Of a stretch of DNA of 6,202 nucleotides, positions 1 to 5,626 are shown in pieces. The stretch's first letter is position 1. Each line of letters begins with the position of its first letter. The stretch lies in contig DNFX01000106.1 in assembly GCA_003486795.1 (NCBI GenBank), forward strand, positions 1-6,202, read 5' to 3'. The position numbers and the translations under genes are program-made. The notes beneath the pieces are model-generated. The model was not told the DNA's origin and ran no database searches. It saw nothing but the letters and a program-made list of their open reading frames with translations. The stretch is from Actinomycetota bacterium (lineage in GTDB: Bacteria; Actinomycetota; Humimicrobiia; Humimicrobiales; Humimicrobiaceae).

Positions 1-402
1 TTCGAGCTTGGCAGGGGAATCAGGATAATGGAAGGTTCCAAAGCTTCTCTTATCGCTACAGGATTTATGACACATATTGCTCTGGAAGCAGCCAGAGAAC
101 TTAATGATGAGGGTATTGAGATTGATTTCATAAATATGCCATCAATAAAACCGCTTGATGAAGAACTGGTAATGGAGAGCGCAGGAAAAACCGGACTTGT
201 AGTTACTGTTGAAGATCATAGTATAATAGGAGGTCTGGGAAGTGCGGTTTGTGAGCTTCTTTCTGAAAAAATGCCTGTAAAAGTAGTAAGAATGGGTGTT
301 ATGGACAAGTTCGGTGCGTCCGGTGAACCCATGGAGCTTATAAAAGCTTATGGCTTTGATAAAGAAAGCATTAAAAACAAAATAAAATCACTTGTCATTT
401 AA
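1..402 (+). CDS. Transketolase, C-terminal part (5' end cut by window edge)
   Basis: This is the last 133 residues of a transketolase or of a separate transketolase C-terminal subunit. The frame is open from base 1, so the ATG at 28 is internal and not the true start. The fragment matches the transketolase C-terminal domain: INMPSIKPLD at fragment residues 44-53, EDHSIIGGLGSAV at 71-83 and FGASGEP at 104-110. In this family the enzyme moves two-carbon units between sugar phosphates with thiamine diphosphate in the cytoplasm, in the non-oxidative pentose phosphate pathway. The pyrimidine-binding domain lies outside the window, so a full-length enzyme cannot be told from the split two-gene form. 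A deoxyxylulose-phosphate synthase or pyruvate dehydrogenase E1-beta C-terminus is related but fits the motifs less well. No clear terminator follows; the next gene starts 76 bp later on the same strand. Confidence 0.93.
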   Translation, partial: FELGRGIRIMEGSKASLIATGFMTHIALEAARELNDEGIEIDFINMPSIKPLDEELVMESAGKTGLVVTVEDHSIIGGLGSAVCELLSEKMPVKVVRMGVMDKFGASGEPMELIKAYGFDKESIKNKIKSLVI

Positions 403-468
403 AGGCAGGCAGCTTTAATTCCTTACAACCGCATTCTATATTTATTTTGATTAATTAATTCTACTTGC

Positions 469-473
469 GGAGG
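469..473 (+). promoter_or_regulatory. Ribosome binding site deciding the peptidase start
   Basis: GGAGG lies 5 bases before the ATG at 479. The in-frame TTG at 476 would leave only 2 bases between site and start, which is too short. The ATG is therefore the preferred start. Confidence 0.8.
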
Positions 474-478
474 ATTTG

Positions 479-1975
479 ATGAATGTTGATGAATTTTCTA
501 TTGATGCTGAAAATTTTTTAAGCAAAATCGACAAGGAGTATTACCTTCATTTTGCAGGCCTTAAACAGGAGCTGAATTTAAAGGTAATATATGATGAATA
601 TCCACAGCTTTTCAACGCAGAAACCGTTAACTTTTTTAAGGACCTTTATGACAATTCAAAAGGGGAAAACAAAAAAAAGGCGCAGCATCTCCTTGGTTTT
701 AGCGCTGAAGGATATATGGGCAACAGATATGCCCATATTGCAGACAGAATAGCAAATAATGAAGCTTCTTCCAAAATCCAGATAGACGGAAAAGATGTGT
801 CCTTCAGATACTCAGATATAATTCTTTCAAATGAAGAAGATCCTCTTAAGAGAAAACTCATTGAAGACAAAAGACTCCGGGTAACTTCAGAAATCTTTAA
901 CCCGGACTTTGTCCAGTACTGGGAGTCCCTGCATGATGAAGCCGGTAATTTTGGTTTCAGAAATTATACAGAGATGTTTATGAGCATAAAAGGTTTTGAC
1001 TTTTTCGAACTTGAAAAAGAAATGGATATGCTTGTCAAAACTACCGATTCGCTTTACAGAGAGCATATGGGAAGGCTTTTCCGGAAGAAACTCAATATCA
1101 GCCTTGAAGGTTCAAGGGCAAGTGATTTTGCATTCATCAAAAGAGCAAAAGAATTCGACATGTTTTTTAAGAAAGAACAGCTCATCCCTATATTTATGGA
1201 CAGCATGCGCCTGATGGGAATAGATATTGATAGTCAGAAGAACATCATAATGGATGTAGATGAGAGAGAAAACAAATCTCCCAGAGCTTTCTGCTGCACA
1301 GTCAGAGTACCTTCCGAAATATATCTTGTAGTAATGCCTACAGGCGGACAGGATGATTATCAGTCAATGTTCCATGAAGGCGGGCATGCAGAGCATTTTG
1401 CAAATACGAAGGAGGATCTTGATATAGCATATAAGTATCTTGGCGACAGTGCTGTTACTGAAGGATATGCATTCTGTCTTGAAAATCTTGCATGGGACAG
1501 AAACTGGCTTATTGATGTTCTTAAAATGAACAGCGAAGCTGCCGATGACTTTACTTATTTTTTAAGCATAATAAATCTTTTCTTTTTAAGAAGGTATGCC
1601 GGAAAGCTTAAATATGAACTCCTTCTTCATTCTGAAAAAAAAGTAGAGGGCAAAGACAGCGCTTACAGTGAAATTCTTACTGAAAATCTGATAATGAAAT
1701 ATTTCCCCGAGAATTATCTGAAAGATGTAGATGACAGCTTCTACTGTACAAACTATATAAGAGCATGGATTTTTGAAGCACAGGTTAAGGAATATATGCT
1801 TAACAAATTCGGATACAGGTGGTATAAAAACAAAAAAGCCGGTGATTTTCTTAAAGAAATATGGAGCTATGGAATGAAATATTCTCCTGAGGAAGTGCTT
1901 GGTTTTCTTGATTATAAAGGTCTGGATATAAATTATCTGTTAAACAATACTATAAATTTATTAAAAGGAAGATAA
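479..1975 (+). CDS. M3 family (thimet oligopeptidase / PepF-like) zinc metallopeptidase
   Basis: This is a 498-residue protein with the HExxH zinc motif HEGGH at residues 299-303 (zinc ligands H299 and H303, catalytic E300). A further glutamate, E328 in VTEGYAF, lies 25 residues after H303, which is the spacing of the third zinc ligand in M3 peptidases such as thimet oligopeptidase. A C-terminal YCTNYIRAW stretch (Y422-W430) sits where M3 enzymes carry substrate-binding tyrosines. Family members cleave short peptides, usually in the cytoplasm. No signal peptide or membrane segment is visible, consistent with a cytoplasmic enzyme. At about 500 residues it is shorter than typical PepF (about 600) or thimet oligopeptidase (about 680), so it belongs to a compact branch whose substrate is unknown. 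The GGAGG at 469-473 supports the ATG start over the TTG one codon upstream. It is probably co-transcribed with apt, 17 bp downstream. Confidence 0.88.
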   Translation: MNVDEFSIDAENFLSKIDKEYYLHFAGLKQELNLKVIYDEYPQLFNAETVNFFKDLYDNSKGENKKKAQHLLGFSAEGYMGNRYAHIADRIANNEASSKIQIDGKDVSFRYSDIILSNEEDPLKRKLIEDKRLRVTSEIFNPDFVQYWESLHDEAGNFGFRNYTEMFMSIKGFDFFELEKEMDMLVKTTDSLYREHMGRLFRKKLNISLEGSRASDFAFIKRAKEFDMFFKKEQLIPIFMDSMRLMGIDIDSQKNIIMDVDERENKSPRAFCCTVRVPSEIYLVVMPTGGQDDYQSMFHEGGHAEHFANTKEDLDIAYKYLGDSAVTEGYAFCLENLAWDRNWLIDVLKMNSEAADDFTYFLSIINLFFLRRYAGKLKYELLLHSEKKVEGKDSAYSEILTENLIMKYFPENYLKDVDDSFYCTNYIRAWIFEAQVKEYMLNKFGYRWYKNKKAGDFLKEIWSYGMKYSPEEVLGFLDYKGLDINYLLNNTINLLKGR

Positions 1976-1992
1976 AACCGGAAAGGTGAAAA

Positions 1993-2511
1993 ATGGATTT
2001 GAAATCTAAGATAAGAAATATACCTGATTTTCCAAAGAAAGGCATTGTGTTCTACGATATCACTACTCTTATAAAAGACGGTGAAGCCTTTAGATATGCT
2101 GTTGACAAACTTGTAGAAAGCTGTAAGGGGAAAAAGATAGATGCAGTCATAGGAGCAGAATCAAGAGGATTTATTTTCGGTTCAGTCGTTGCCTATAAAC
2201 TGGGAGTGGGTTTTATTCCTGTAAGAAAACCTGGAAAATTACCTTATGAGACCCGGCAGATTTCATATGAGCTGGAATATGGCTGCAGTACTCTTGAAAT
2301 GCATGTGGATGCAGTAAAAGAAGGCGATAATATACTGATAGTTGATGACCTTGTTGCAACGGGGGGCACAGCAAAAGCTACAGCTGAGATGATTGAAAAT
2401 GCCGGAGGAAAAATAGCTGGTTTCTGCTTCCTTATTGAGCTTGATTTCCTGAAGCCCAGAGAAGTTCTTAAAGGTTATGATATTTTTTCGCTTGTCAGCT
2501 ATGATTCATAA
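1993..2511 (+). CDS. apt: Adenine phosphoribosyltransferase
   Basis: The product has 172 residues, close to the usual 170-185 of bacterial Apt. It converts adenine and PRPP to AMP and pyrophosphate in purine salvage, in the cytoplasm. The PRPP-binding loop is clear: ILIVDDLVATGGTA at residues 114-127, with the acidic pair D118-D119 and the TGGT turn. Other Apt signatures are the N-terminal IRNIPDFPKKGIVFYDIT block, AESRGF at 55-60 and VRKPGKLP at 77-84. These separate it from xanthine or hypoxanthine phosphoribosyltransferases. An AAAGGTGA ribosome binding site lies just before the ATG. It is 17 bp after the peptidase gene, so the two are likely on one transcript. In many bacteria apt lies beside relA or recJ; that is not the case here. 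No strong terminator follows. Confidence 0.96.
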   Translation: MDLKSKIRNIPDFPKKGIVFYDITTLIKDGEAFRYAVDKLVESCKGKKIDAVIGAESRGFIFGSVVAYKLGVGFIPVRKPGKLPYETRQISYELEYGCSTLEMHVDAVKEGDNILIVDDLVATGGTAKATAEMIENAGGKIAGFCFLIELDFLKPREVLKGYDIFSLVSYDS

Positions 2512-2667
2512 AGAATTTCTTAAAGCATACATATAATAACATAAGAAATAACAGATGCAGGCATAATAATCAGCATTCAGCTGAGTACTTGATATTTAAT
2601 ATAGATAACAGTAATCATATGGAAATCCGGTTTTTAAGACTTTTAATAGTGAAAGCATAAAAATAGA

Positions 2668-2695
2668 TTATGAAATCAAAAACAGATATTATAAT
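2668..2695 (+). promoter_or_regulatory. Candidate sigma-70-type promoter for the DUF1844-like gene
   Basis: A perfect TATAAT box lies at 2690-2695. A weak -35 match, TTATGA at 2668-2673, is 16 bp upstream. Transcription would begin near 2702 and give a leader of about 80 bases that carries the 2729-2744 hairpin. The background is so AT-rich that a chance TATAAT is quite possible. Confidence 0.35.
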
Positions 2696-2728
2696 TAATG
2701 ATATATTTGGAAGATATTTTTTTAAAAT

Positions 2729-2744
2729 CTGATTGGATAATCAG
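2729..2744 (+). repeat. Small inverted repeat in the 5' leader (CTGATT-GGAT-AATCAG)
   Basis: Two perfect 6-base arms surround a 4-base loop, 38 bases before the start codon of the DUF1844-like gene. No T-run follows directly, so it is not a standard terminator. It could be a weak RNA hairpin in the leader or a protein-binding site on DNA. Chance formation is not excluded. Confidence 0.4.
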
Positions 2745-2782
2745 TTAGCAATATTAATGTTTTTTAGAAGAGGAGAAAAAAC

Positions 2783-3208
2783 ATGAAAGCTAAAAAAGAA
2801 GGCGGTAACGGAGAATATAAGAATGTTAGGGATAATACCGATTCCTGGGATAAAACAAAAAAATATGATGATGCAGTTTTAGGGGATAAGGACAAGACTC
2901 CTGAGGAAAAGAAAAAAGAAGAAGAGGAACTGGTAAAACAGCTTCAGGATGAGCTGGACAAGCTTACAACCAAGGATATAATAATCCAGCTCATGATGTC
3001 TCTTTCAAGCCTTGCTTATAAAAAAATGGGACTGCCAATAGGGACAAACGATAAATTCAAAGATAAAAGCCAGGCAAAACTTGCTATTGATGGCTTTGAT
3101 GCCCTGCTGAAAGTTCTTGCAGATGAAGTTAGTGCTCAGGAAAAGGAAACATTACAGTCTTCACTTACCAATCTTCAGATGAATTTTGTAAAGGTATTCG
3201 GAGTCTGA
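2783..3208 (+). CDS. DUF1844-like protein of unknown function
   Basis: This 141-residue protein has a very charged N-terminal half. Residues 1-37 look disordered, and residues 38-62 are rich in E and K with heptad-like leucines, suggesting a short coiled coil. The C-terminal half (about 64-140) resembles the DUF1844 pattern: an amphipathic helix around IIIQLMMSLSSLAYKKMGLP, then AKLAIDGFDALLKVLADE, an acidic turn, and a final helix LTNLQMNFVKVFG. Family function is unknown and the match is from memory of the motif, not a profile search. No signal peptide or clear membrane segment is present. An AGGAG site 7 bases before the ATG supports this start. A tiny zinc-ribbon gene follows 42 bp later on the same strand, and the two are likely co-transcribed. 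Confidence 0.75.
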   Translation: MKAKKEGGNGEYKNVRDNTDSWDKTKKYDDAVLGDKDKTPEEKKKEEEELVKQLQDELDKLTTKDIIIQLMMSLSSLAYKKMGLPIGTNDKFKDKSQAKLAIDGFDALLKVLADEVSAQEKETLQSSLTNLQMNFVKVFGV

Positions 3209-3211
3209 TAT

Positions 3212-3234
3212 TTGATTAAAAATTATATAATCAA
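3212..3234 (+). repeat. Inverted repeat between the DUF1844-like and zinc-ribbon genes
   Basis: TTGATTA (3212-3218) and TAATCAA (3228-3234) are perfect 7-base inverted arms around a 9-base loop; with a one-base bulge the pairing extends a few bases further. The stem is all A/T pairs apart from one G/C and has no T-run, so it is unlikely to stop transcription. It may mark an RNA processing site or a regulator site inside the transcript. Confidence 0.4.
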
Positions 3235-3250
3235 TATGAAAGGGGGAAGA

Positions 3251-3355
3251 ATGGCAGTATGGAAATGCAGTGCATGTGGTTTTGAAAAAGAAAGCAGATG
3301 CAAACCCAGGAAATGCGAATGCGGTGCAAAAGATTCTTTTGAAAAGAAAGAATAA
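3251..3355 (+). CDS. 34-residue cysteine-rich zinc-ribbon / rubredoxin-like mini-protein
   Basis: This short frame begins at an ATG preceded by a strong AAGGGGGAAG ribosome binding site and ends in tandem TAA TAA stops. The start reads MAVWKCSACGFEKE, followed by CKPRKCECGAKDSFEKKE. It therefore has a C6-x2-C9 knuckle, an extra C17, and a C22-x-C24 pair followed by G25, in a layout like small rubredoxin-type zinc ribbons. Such folds bind one zinc or iron through four cysteines. The second knuckle is CxC instead of the usual CxxC. The gene is 42 bp after the DUF1844-like gene, likely on the same transcript. Its role is unknown: electron transfer (if iron), or nucleic-acid or protein binding (if zinc). 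The good ribosome site and cysteine pattern argue against a chance frame. Confidence 0.8.
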   Translation: MAVWKCSACGFEKESRCKPRKCECGAKDSFEKKE

Positions 3356-3358
3356 TAA

Positions 3359-3880
3359 TTATATATTTTTCCCAGTTGCAAAACCTATTGCAAGACTTAC
3401 TGCTTCATCGGCAGATTTTGCATAATGCATTAAAGGTTCATATTGCTTTGAACAGGGAAGAAGTGTCCATGTATTATAGGCAATAAGGGGTTTGTTATAG
3501 CTTAAGGTATATCCTATTTCAGAAAGGGTTCCGAAACCTCCATCCACCGCAATGACCGCATGAGCGCTTTTAATTATTATTGCATTTCTTGCATAGCCCA
3601 TACCTGTAGTGATTTTGATATCTATATAGGGATTTGCAGTATCTTCTGATTCTGCGGGCAGTATTCCTATAGTCATTCCGCCTGAATCTTTTGCTCCCCT
3701 GGCACTTGCCTCCATAACTCCGTAAAGACCGCCATTTATGAGGACAGCACTATTACTGCCAATGCCGTAACCTACCTTATAGGCTTCCTGGTATATTTCT
3801 TCACTGCATTCTGCACCGCCTATTACGGCAATTTTAATAATCTTTTTATCTATCCGTGGTAAAATAACTTTTTCTGTCAT
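3359..3880 (-). CDS. TIGR00725 / LOG-like Rossmann protein (lysine decarboxylase-like superfamily)
   Basis: This 173-residue single-domain protein has a Rossmann-like fold signature. KIAVIGG at 16-22 is the first strand and turn. INGGLYGVMEA at 48-58 matches the GGGxxGxM phosphate-binding motif. R98-N99 and DGGFGTLSE at 113-121 match the PGGxGTxxE motif, with proline replaced by D113 but G114-G115, T118 and E121 kept. Characterised LOG relatives hydrolyse nucleoside monophosphates to base and ribose 5-phosphate; TIGR00725 members themselves are uncharacterised. It is the third gene of the fba-rpe operon, 32 bp after rpe. Its ribosome binding site is weak (AAGAAAG), so translation may depend on the upstream gene. 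It is not a lysine decarboxylase despite the old family name. The family call is firm, the activity is not. Confidence 0.85.
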   Translation of the reverse strand: MTEKVILPRIDKKIIKIAVIGGAECSEEIYQEAYKVGYGIGSNSAVLINGGLYGVMEASARGAKDSGGMTIGILPAESEDTANPYIDIKITTGMGYARNAIIIKSAHAVIAVDGGFGTLSEIGYTLSYNKPLIAYNTWTLLPCSKQYEPLMHYAKSADEAVSLAIGFATGKNI

Positions 3881-3912
3881 GAAAACTTTCTTGCATTAAA
3901 GATAAATAATTA

Positions 3913-4614
3913 TTATATTGTCTGTTTTCCGTACAATATTATTTTTAATTCTTTTATGAATTCAGCAGGATTGCTGCTTTTAAAAAATGAGGAACCTATA
4001 ATGAAAGTGTCTGCTCCTGCATCTCTTGCTTTTTCTATGGTAGAAGTATTGATACCCCCGTCTACCTTTATGTCAATAATGTTTTTTCTGCCTGAACCAC
4101 TGTAATGATTATTTATCATTTCCCTTGTCAGTCTGATTTTTTTATTCATTCCTTCAATAAAATCCTGCCCCCCGAATCCAGGATTAACTGTAAGAATTAA
4201 AACCGAATTTATTCTATCAAGAACATTTTCCACAAAAGATACGGGAGTTGAAGGATTGAGAGCAACTCCGGCACTGATTCCGCTATCTGCTATAATGGAT
4301 AATACCCTGTCAAGATGTCTGCATGTTTCTGCGTGAACCGTTATGGAATCCGGATTATGTCTGACATAACTTTCTACCTGTTCATCTGTATTTTTTATCA
4401 TAAGGTGAGTACGGACTGGCAAATAAGAACCTTTGACAAGATGAGAAACCATTTTCTGTCCGAAAGCAATCTGTGGAACAAAATTCCCATCCATTATATC
4501 AAGGTGAATAAAATCAGCCCCCGATTCTTCTATTTTTTTTAACTCTTTTCCAAGGTTAAGATAATCACAATCAAGAATCGAAATCCCTATTTTAAAATTA
4601 TGATTTTCAAGCAT
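3913..4614 (-). CDS. rpe: Ribulose-phosphate 3-epimerase
   Basis: The 233-residue TIM-barrel enzyme interconverts ribulose 5-phosphate and xylulose 5-phosphate in the cytoplasmic pentose phosphate pathway. Metal and catalytic residues are present: H37 and D39 in FIHLDIMDG, H70 in THLMI, and D185 in VDGGIN. The phosphate-binding NPGFGGQ is at 144-150 and IIGSSFF at 206-211. The third of three active-site methionines known from human RPE appears as leucine (L141 in LILTVNPG). The N-terminus runs about six residues beyond the usual KIxxSIL start. No later ATG fits better, but there is no purine-rich ribosome site before this ATG. Rpe starts 16 bp after the fba stop, so translational coupling is likely. 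Allulose-6-phosphate epimerase is a related alternative but less likely here. Confidence 0.93.
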   Translation of the reverse strand: MLENHNFKIGISILDCDYLNLGKELKKIEESGADFIHLDIMDGNFVPQIAFGQKMVSHLVKGSYLPVRTHLMIKNTDEQVESYVRHNPDSITVHAETCRHLDRVLSIIADSGISAGVALNPSTPVSFVENVLDRINSVLILTVNPGFGGQDFIEGMNKKIRLTREMINNHYSGSGRKNIIDIKVDGGINTSTIEKARDAGADTFIIGSSFFKSSNPAEFIKELKIILYGKQTI

Positions 4615-4630
4615 GGAAACATAAAATGTC

Positions 4631-5626
4631 TTATTTTTTATAAATTTCTATCATGTCTGACAAGGTCAGAGGTTTGTAATCCTGTGCATGTCCTGCCGTA
4701 CCGAAATCAATCATCTTACTTTTTACAGTTTCGTAAACGGCTTTTCTTGCTTCACCGAAATAATCCCTCGGATCAATAACATCCGGATGTTCTGAGAAGT
4801 ACCTTCTGATTGCACCTGTAATTGCCAGTCTTCCGTCAGTATCCACATTAATTTTTTTAACGCCGCGCTTGATTGCTTCCTGTATGGATGACATAGGTAC
4901 TCCCATAGTATGCTTCAGACTGCCACCATAATTATTAATTATATCAATAAGTTCTTTTGGCACGGAAGATGAACCGTGCATTACAAGCGGAGTGTCCGGA
5001 AGCCTCTTCTTGACTTCAGTAATGATATCGAGTGCAAGTACGGGAGCTTCTTTAAATTTGTATGCTCCATGGCTTGTACCGATGGCAAGGGCAAGAGCAT
5101 CCACTCCTGTCAGTTTTACGAATTTTTCAGCTTCTGAAGGATCGGTTAACTTGCTTATTCCTGAACCTACGCCGTCCTCAATCCCGCCGAGTGTTCCAAG
5201 CTCTCCTTCAACAGTAACTCCGAATTTATGAGCGTATTCAACTACTTTTGCAGTGATTCCAACATTTTCATCAAATGTTGTAGGTGTTTTTGAATCTTCT
5301 TTTAATGAGCCATCTATCATAACTGATGTAAAGCCGAGTTCGATAGCCTGTCGGCAGGTATCAAAATTGTTTCCATGGTCAAGATGTATCGAGATCGGTA
5401 TATTAGGGTTATCTTCTGCGGCTGCAACCATGATATATTTCAAATAGAGCATTTTTGTATATTTAAGGGCTCCTCTTGAAGCCTGTATTATTACAGGAGA
5501 GCCTGTTTCTGCAGCTGCCTGCATGATTCCCTGTATTTGCTCCATATTGTTTACATTGTATGCACCTACCCCGTAACCTCCTTTTATAGCTTCGTCCAGA
5601 ATCTGTTTCATCGGTACCAGTGGCAT
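4631..5626 (-). CDS. fba: Class II fructose-bisphosphate aldolase (Calvin-cycle subtype)
   Basis: This 331-residue zinc-dependent aldolase cleaves or forms fructose 1,6-bisphosphate from dihydroxyacetone phosphate and glyceraldehyde 3-phosphate in the cytoplasm. HLDHG at 81-85 supplies the catalytic D83 and zinc ligand H84. H186 in GTSHG and H217 in VMHGSS are the other zinc ligands. VEGELG at 139-144 and NVDTDGRLA at 260-268 are further class II signatures. The insert YGGSLKHTMGVP near 233-244 and the extended C-terminus with FGTAGHA resemble the Calvin-cycle (CbbA, TIGR01521) subtype. That name reflects sequence relationship and does not prove carbon fixation. An AGGGAGGA ribosome site (5638-5631) sits 4 bases before the ATG. 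It is the first gene of an operon with rpe and a LOG-like gene. Tagatose-bisphosphate aldolase is a less likely alternative. Confidence 0.95.
   Translation of the reverse strand: MPLVPMKQILDEAIKGGYGVGAYNVNNMEQIQGIMQAAAETGSPVIIQASRGALKYTKMLYLKYIMVAAAEDNPNIPISIHLDHGNNFDTCRQAIELGFTSVMIDGSLKEDSKTPTTFDENVGITAKVVEYAHKFGVTVEGELGTLGGIEDGVGSGISKLTDPSEAEKFVKLTGVDALALAIGTSHGAYKFKEAPVLALDIITEVKKRLPDTPLVMHGSSSVPKELIDIINNYGGSLKHTMGVPMSSIQEAIKRGVKKINVDTDGRLAITGAIRRYFSEHPDVIDPRDYFGEARKAVYETVKSKMIDFGTAGHAQDYKPLTLSDMIEIYKK

Larger units (their letters stand above)
2512..2782. other. AT-rich intergenic region upstream of the DUF1844-like gene
   Basis: This 271-bp gap holds no convincing gene. Open frames beginning with ATG at 2619 and 2670 encode only 13 and 20 residues and lack ribosome binding sites. 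It contains a TATAAT box (2690-2695), a 6-bp-stem hairpin (2729-2744) and, at its end, the AGGAG ribosome binding site (2771-2775) of the next gene. The most likely content is a promoter with a 5' leader. No known riboswitch or tRNA fold was recognised. Confidence 0.6.

Noticed and set aside
476..478. TTG as start codon of the peptidase
   Set aside because: It leaves only 2 bases from GGAGG; the ATG at 479 has the better spacing.
646..870. 74-residue open frame on the minus strand inside the peptidase gene
   Set aside because: It lies fully opposite a well-supported M3 gene, has no ribosome site or recognisable motif, and is explained as a shadow frame.
996..1214. 72-residue open frame on the plus strand inside the peptidase gene
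   Set aside because: It is an alternative frame of the same gene with no motif; the zinc-site frame is the coding one.
2510..2522. AAGAATTTCTT-like palindrome after apt as a terminator
   Set aside because: The stem is very short and A/T only, and no T-run follows.
2619..2731. Tiny open frames in the 271-bp gap (13 residues from 2619, 20 residues from 2670)
   Set aside because: Neither has a ribosome binding site or a recognisable composition.
4315..4542. 75-residue open frame opposite rpe
   Set aside because: Rpe motifs on the minus strand cover this interval; the plus-strand frame has no supporting signal.
4992..5447. Two open frames (4992-5231 and 5253-5447, plus strand) opposite fba
   Set aside because: Both are antisense to the catalytic and zinc-binding regions of a clear aldolase; their low-complexity S/P/V composition is typical of antisense frames.
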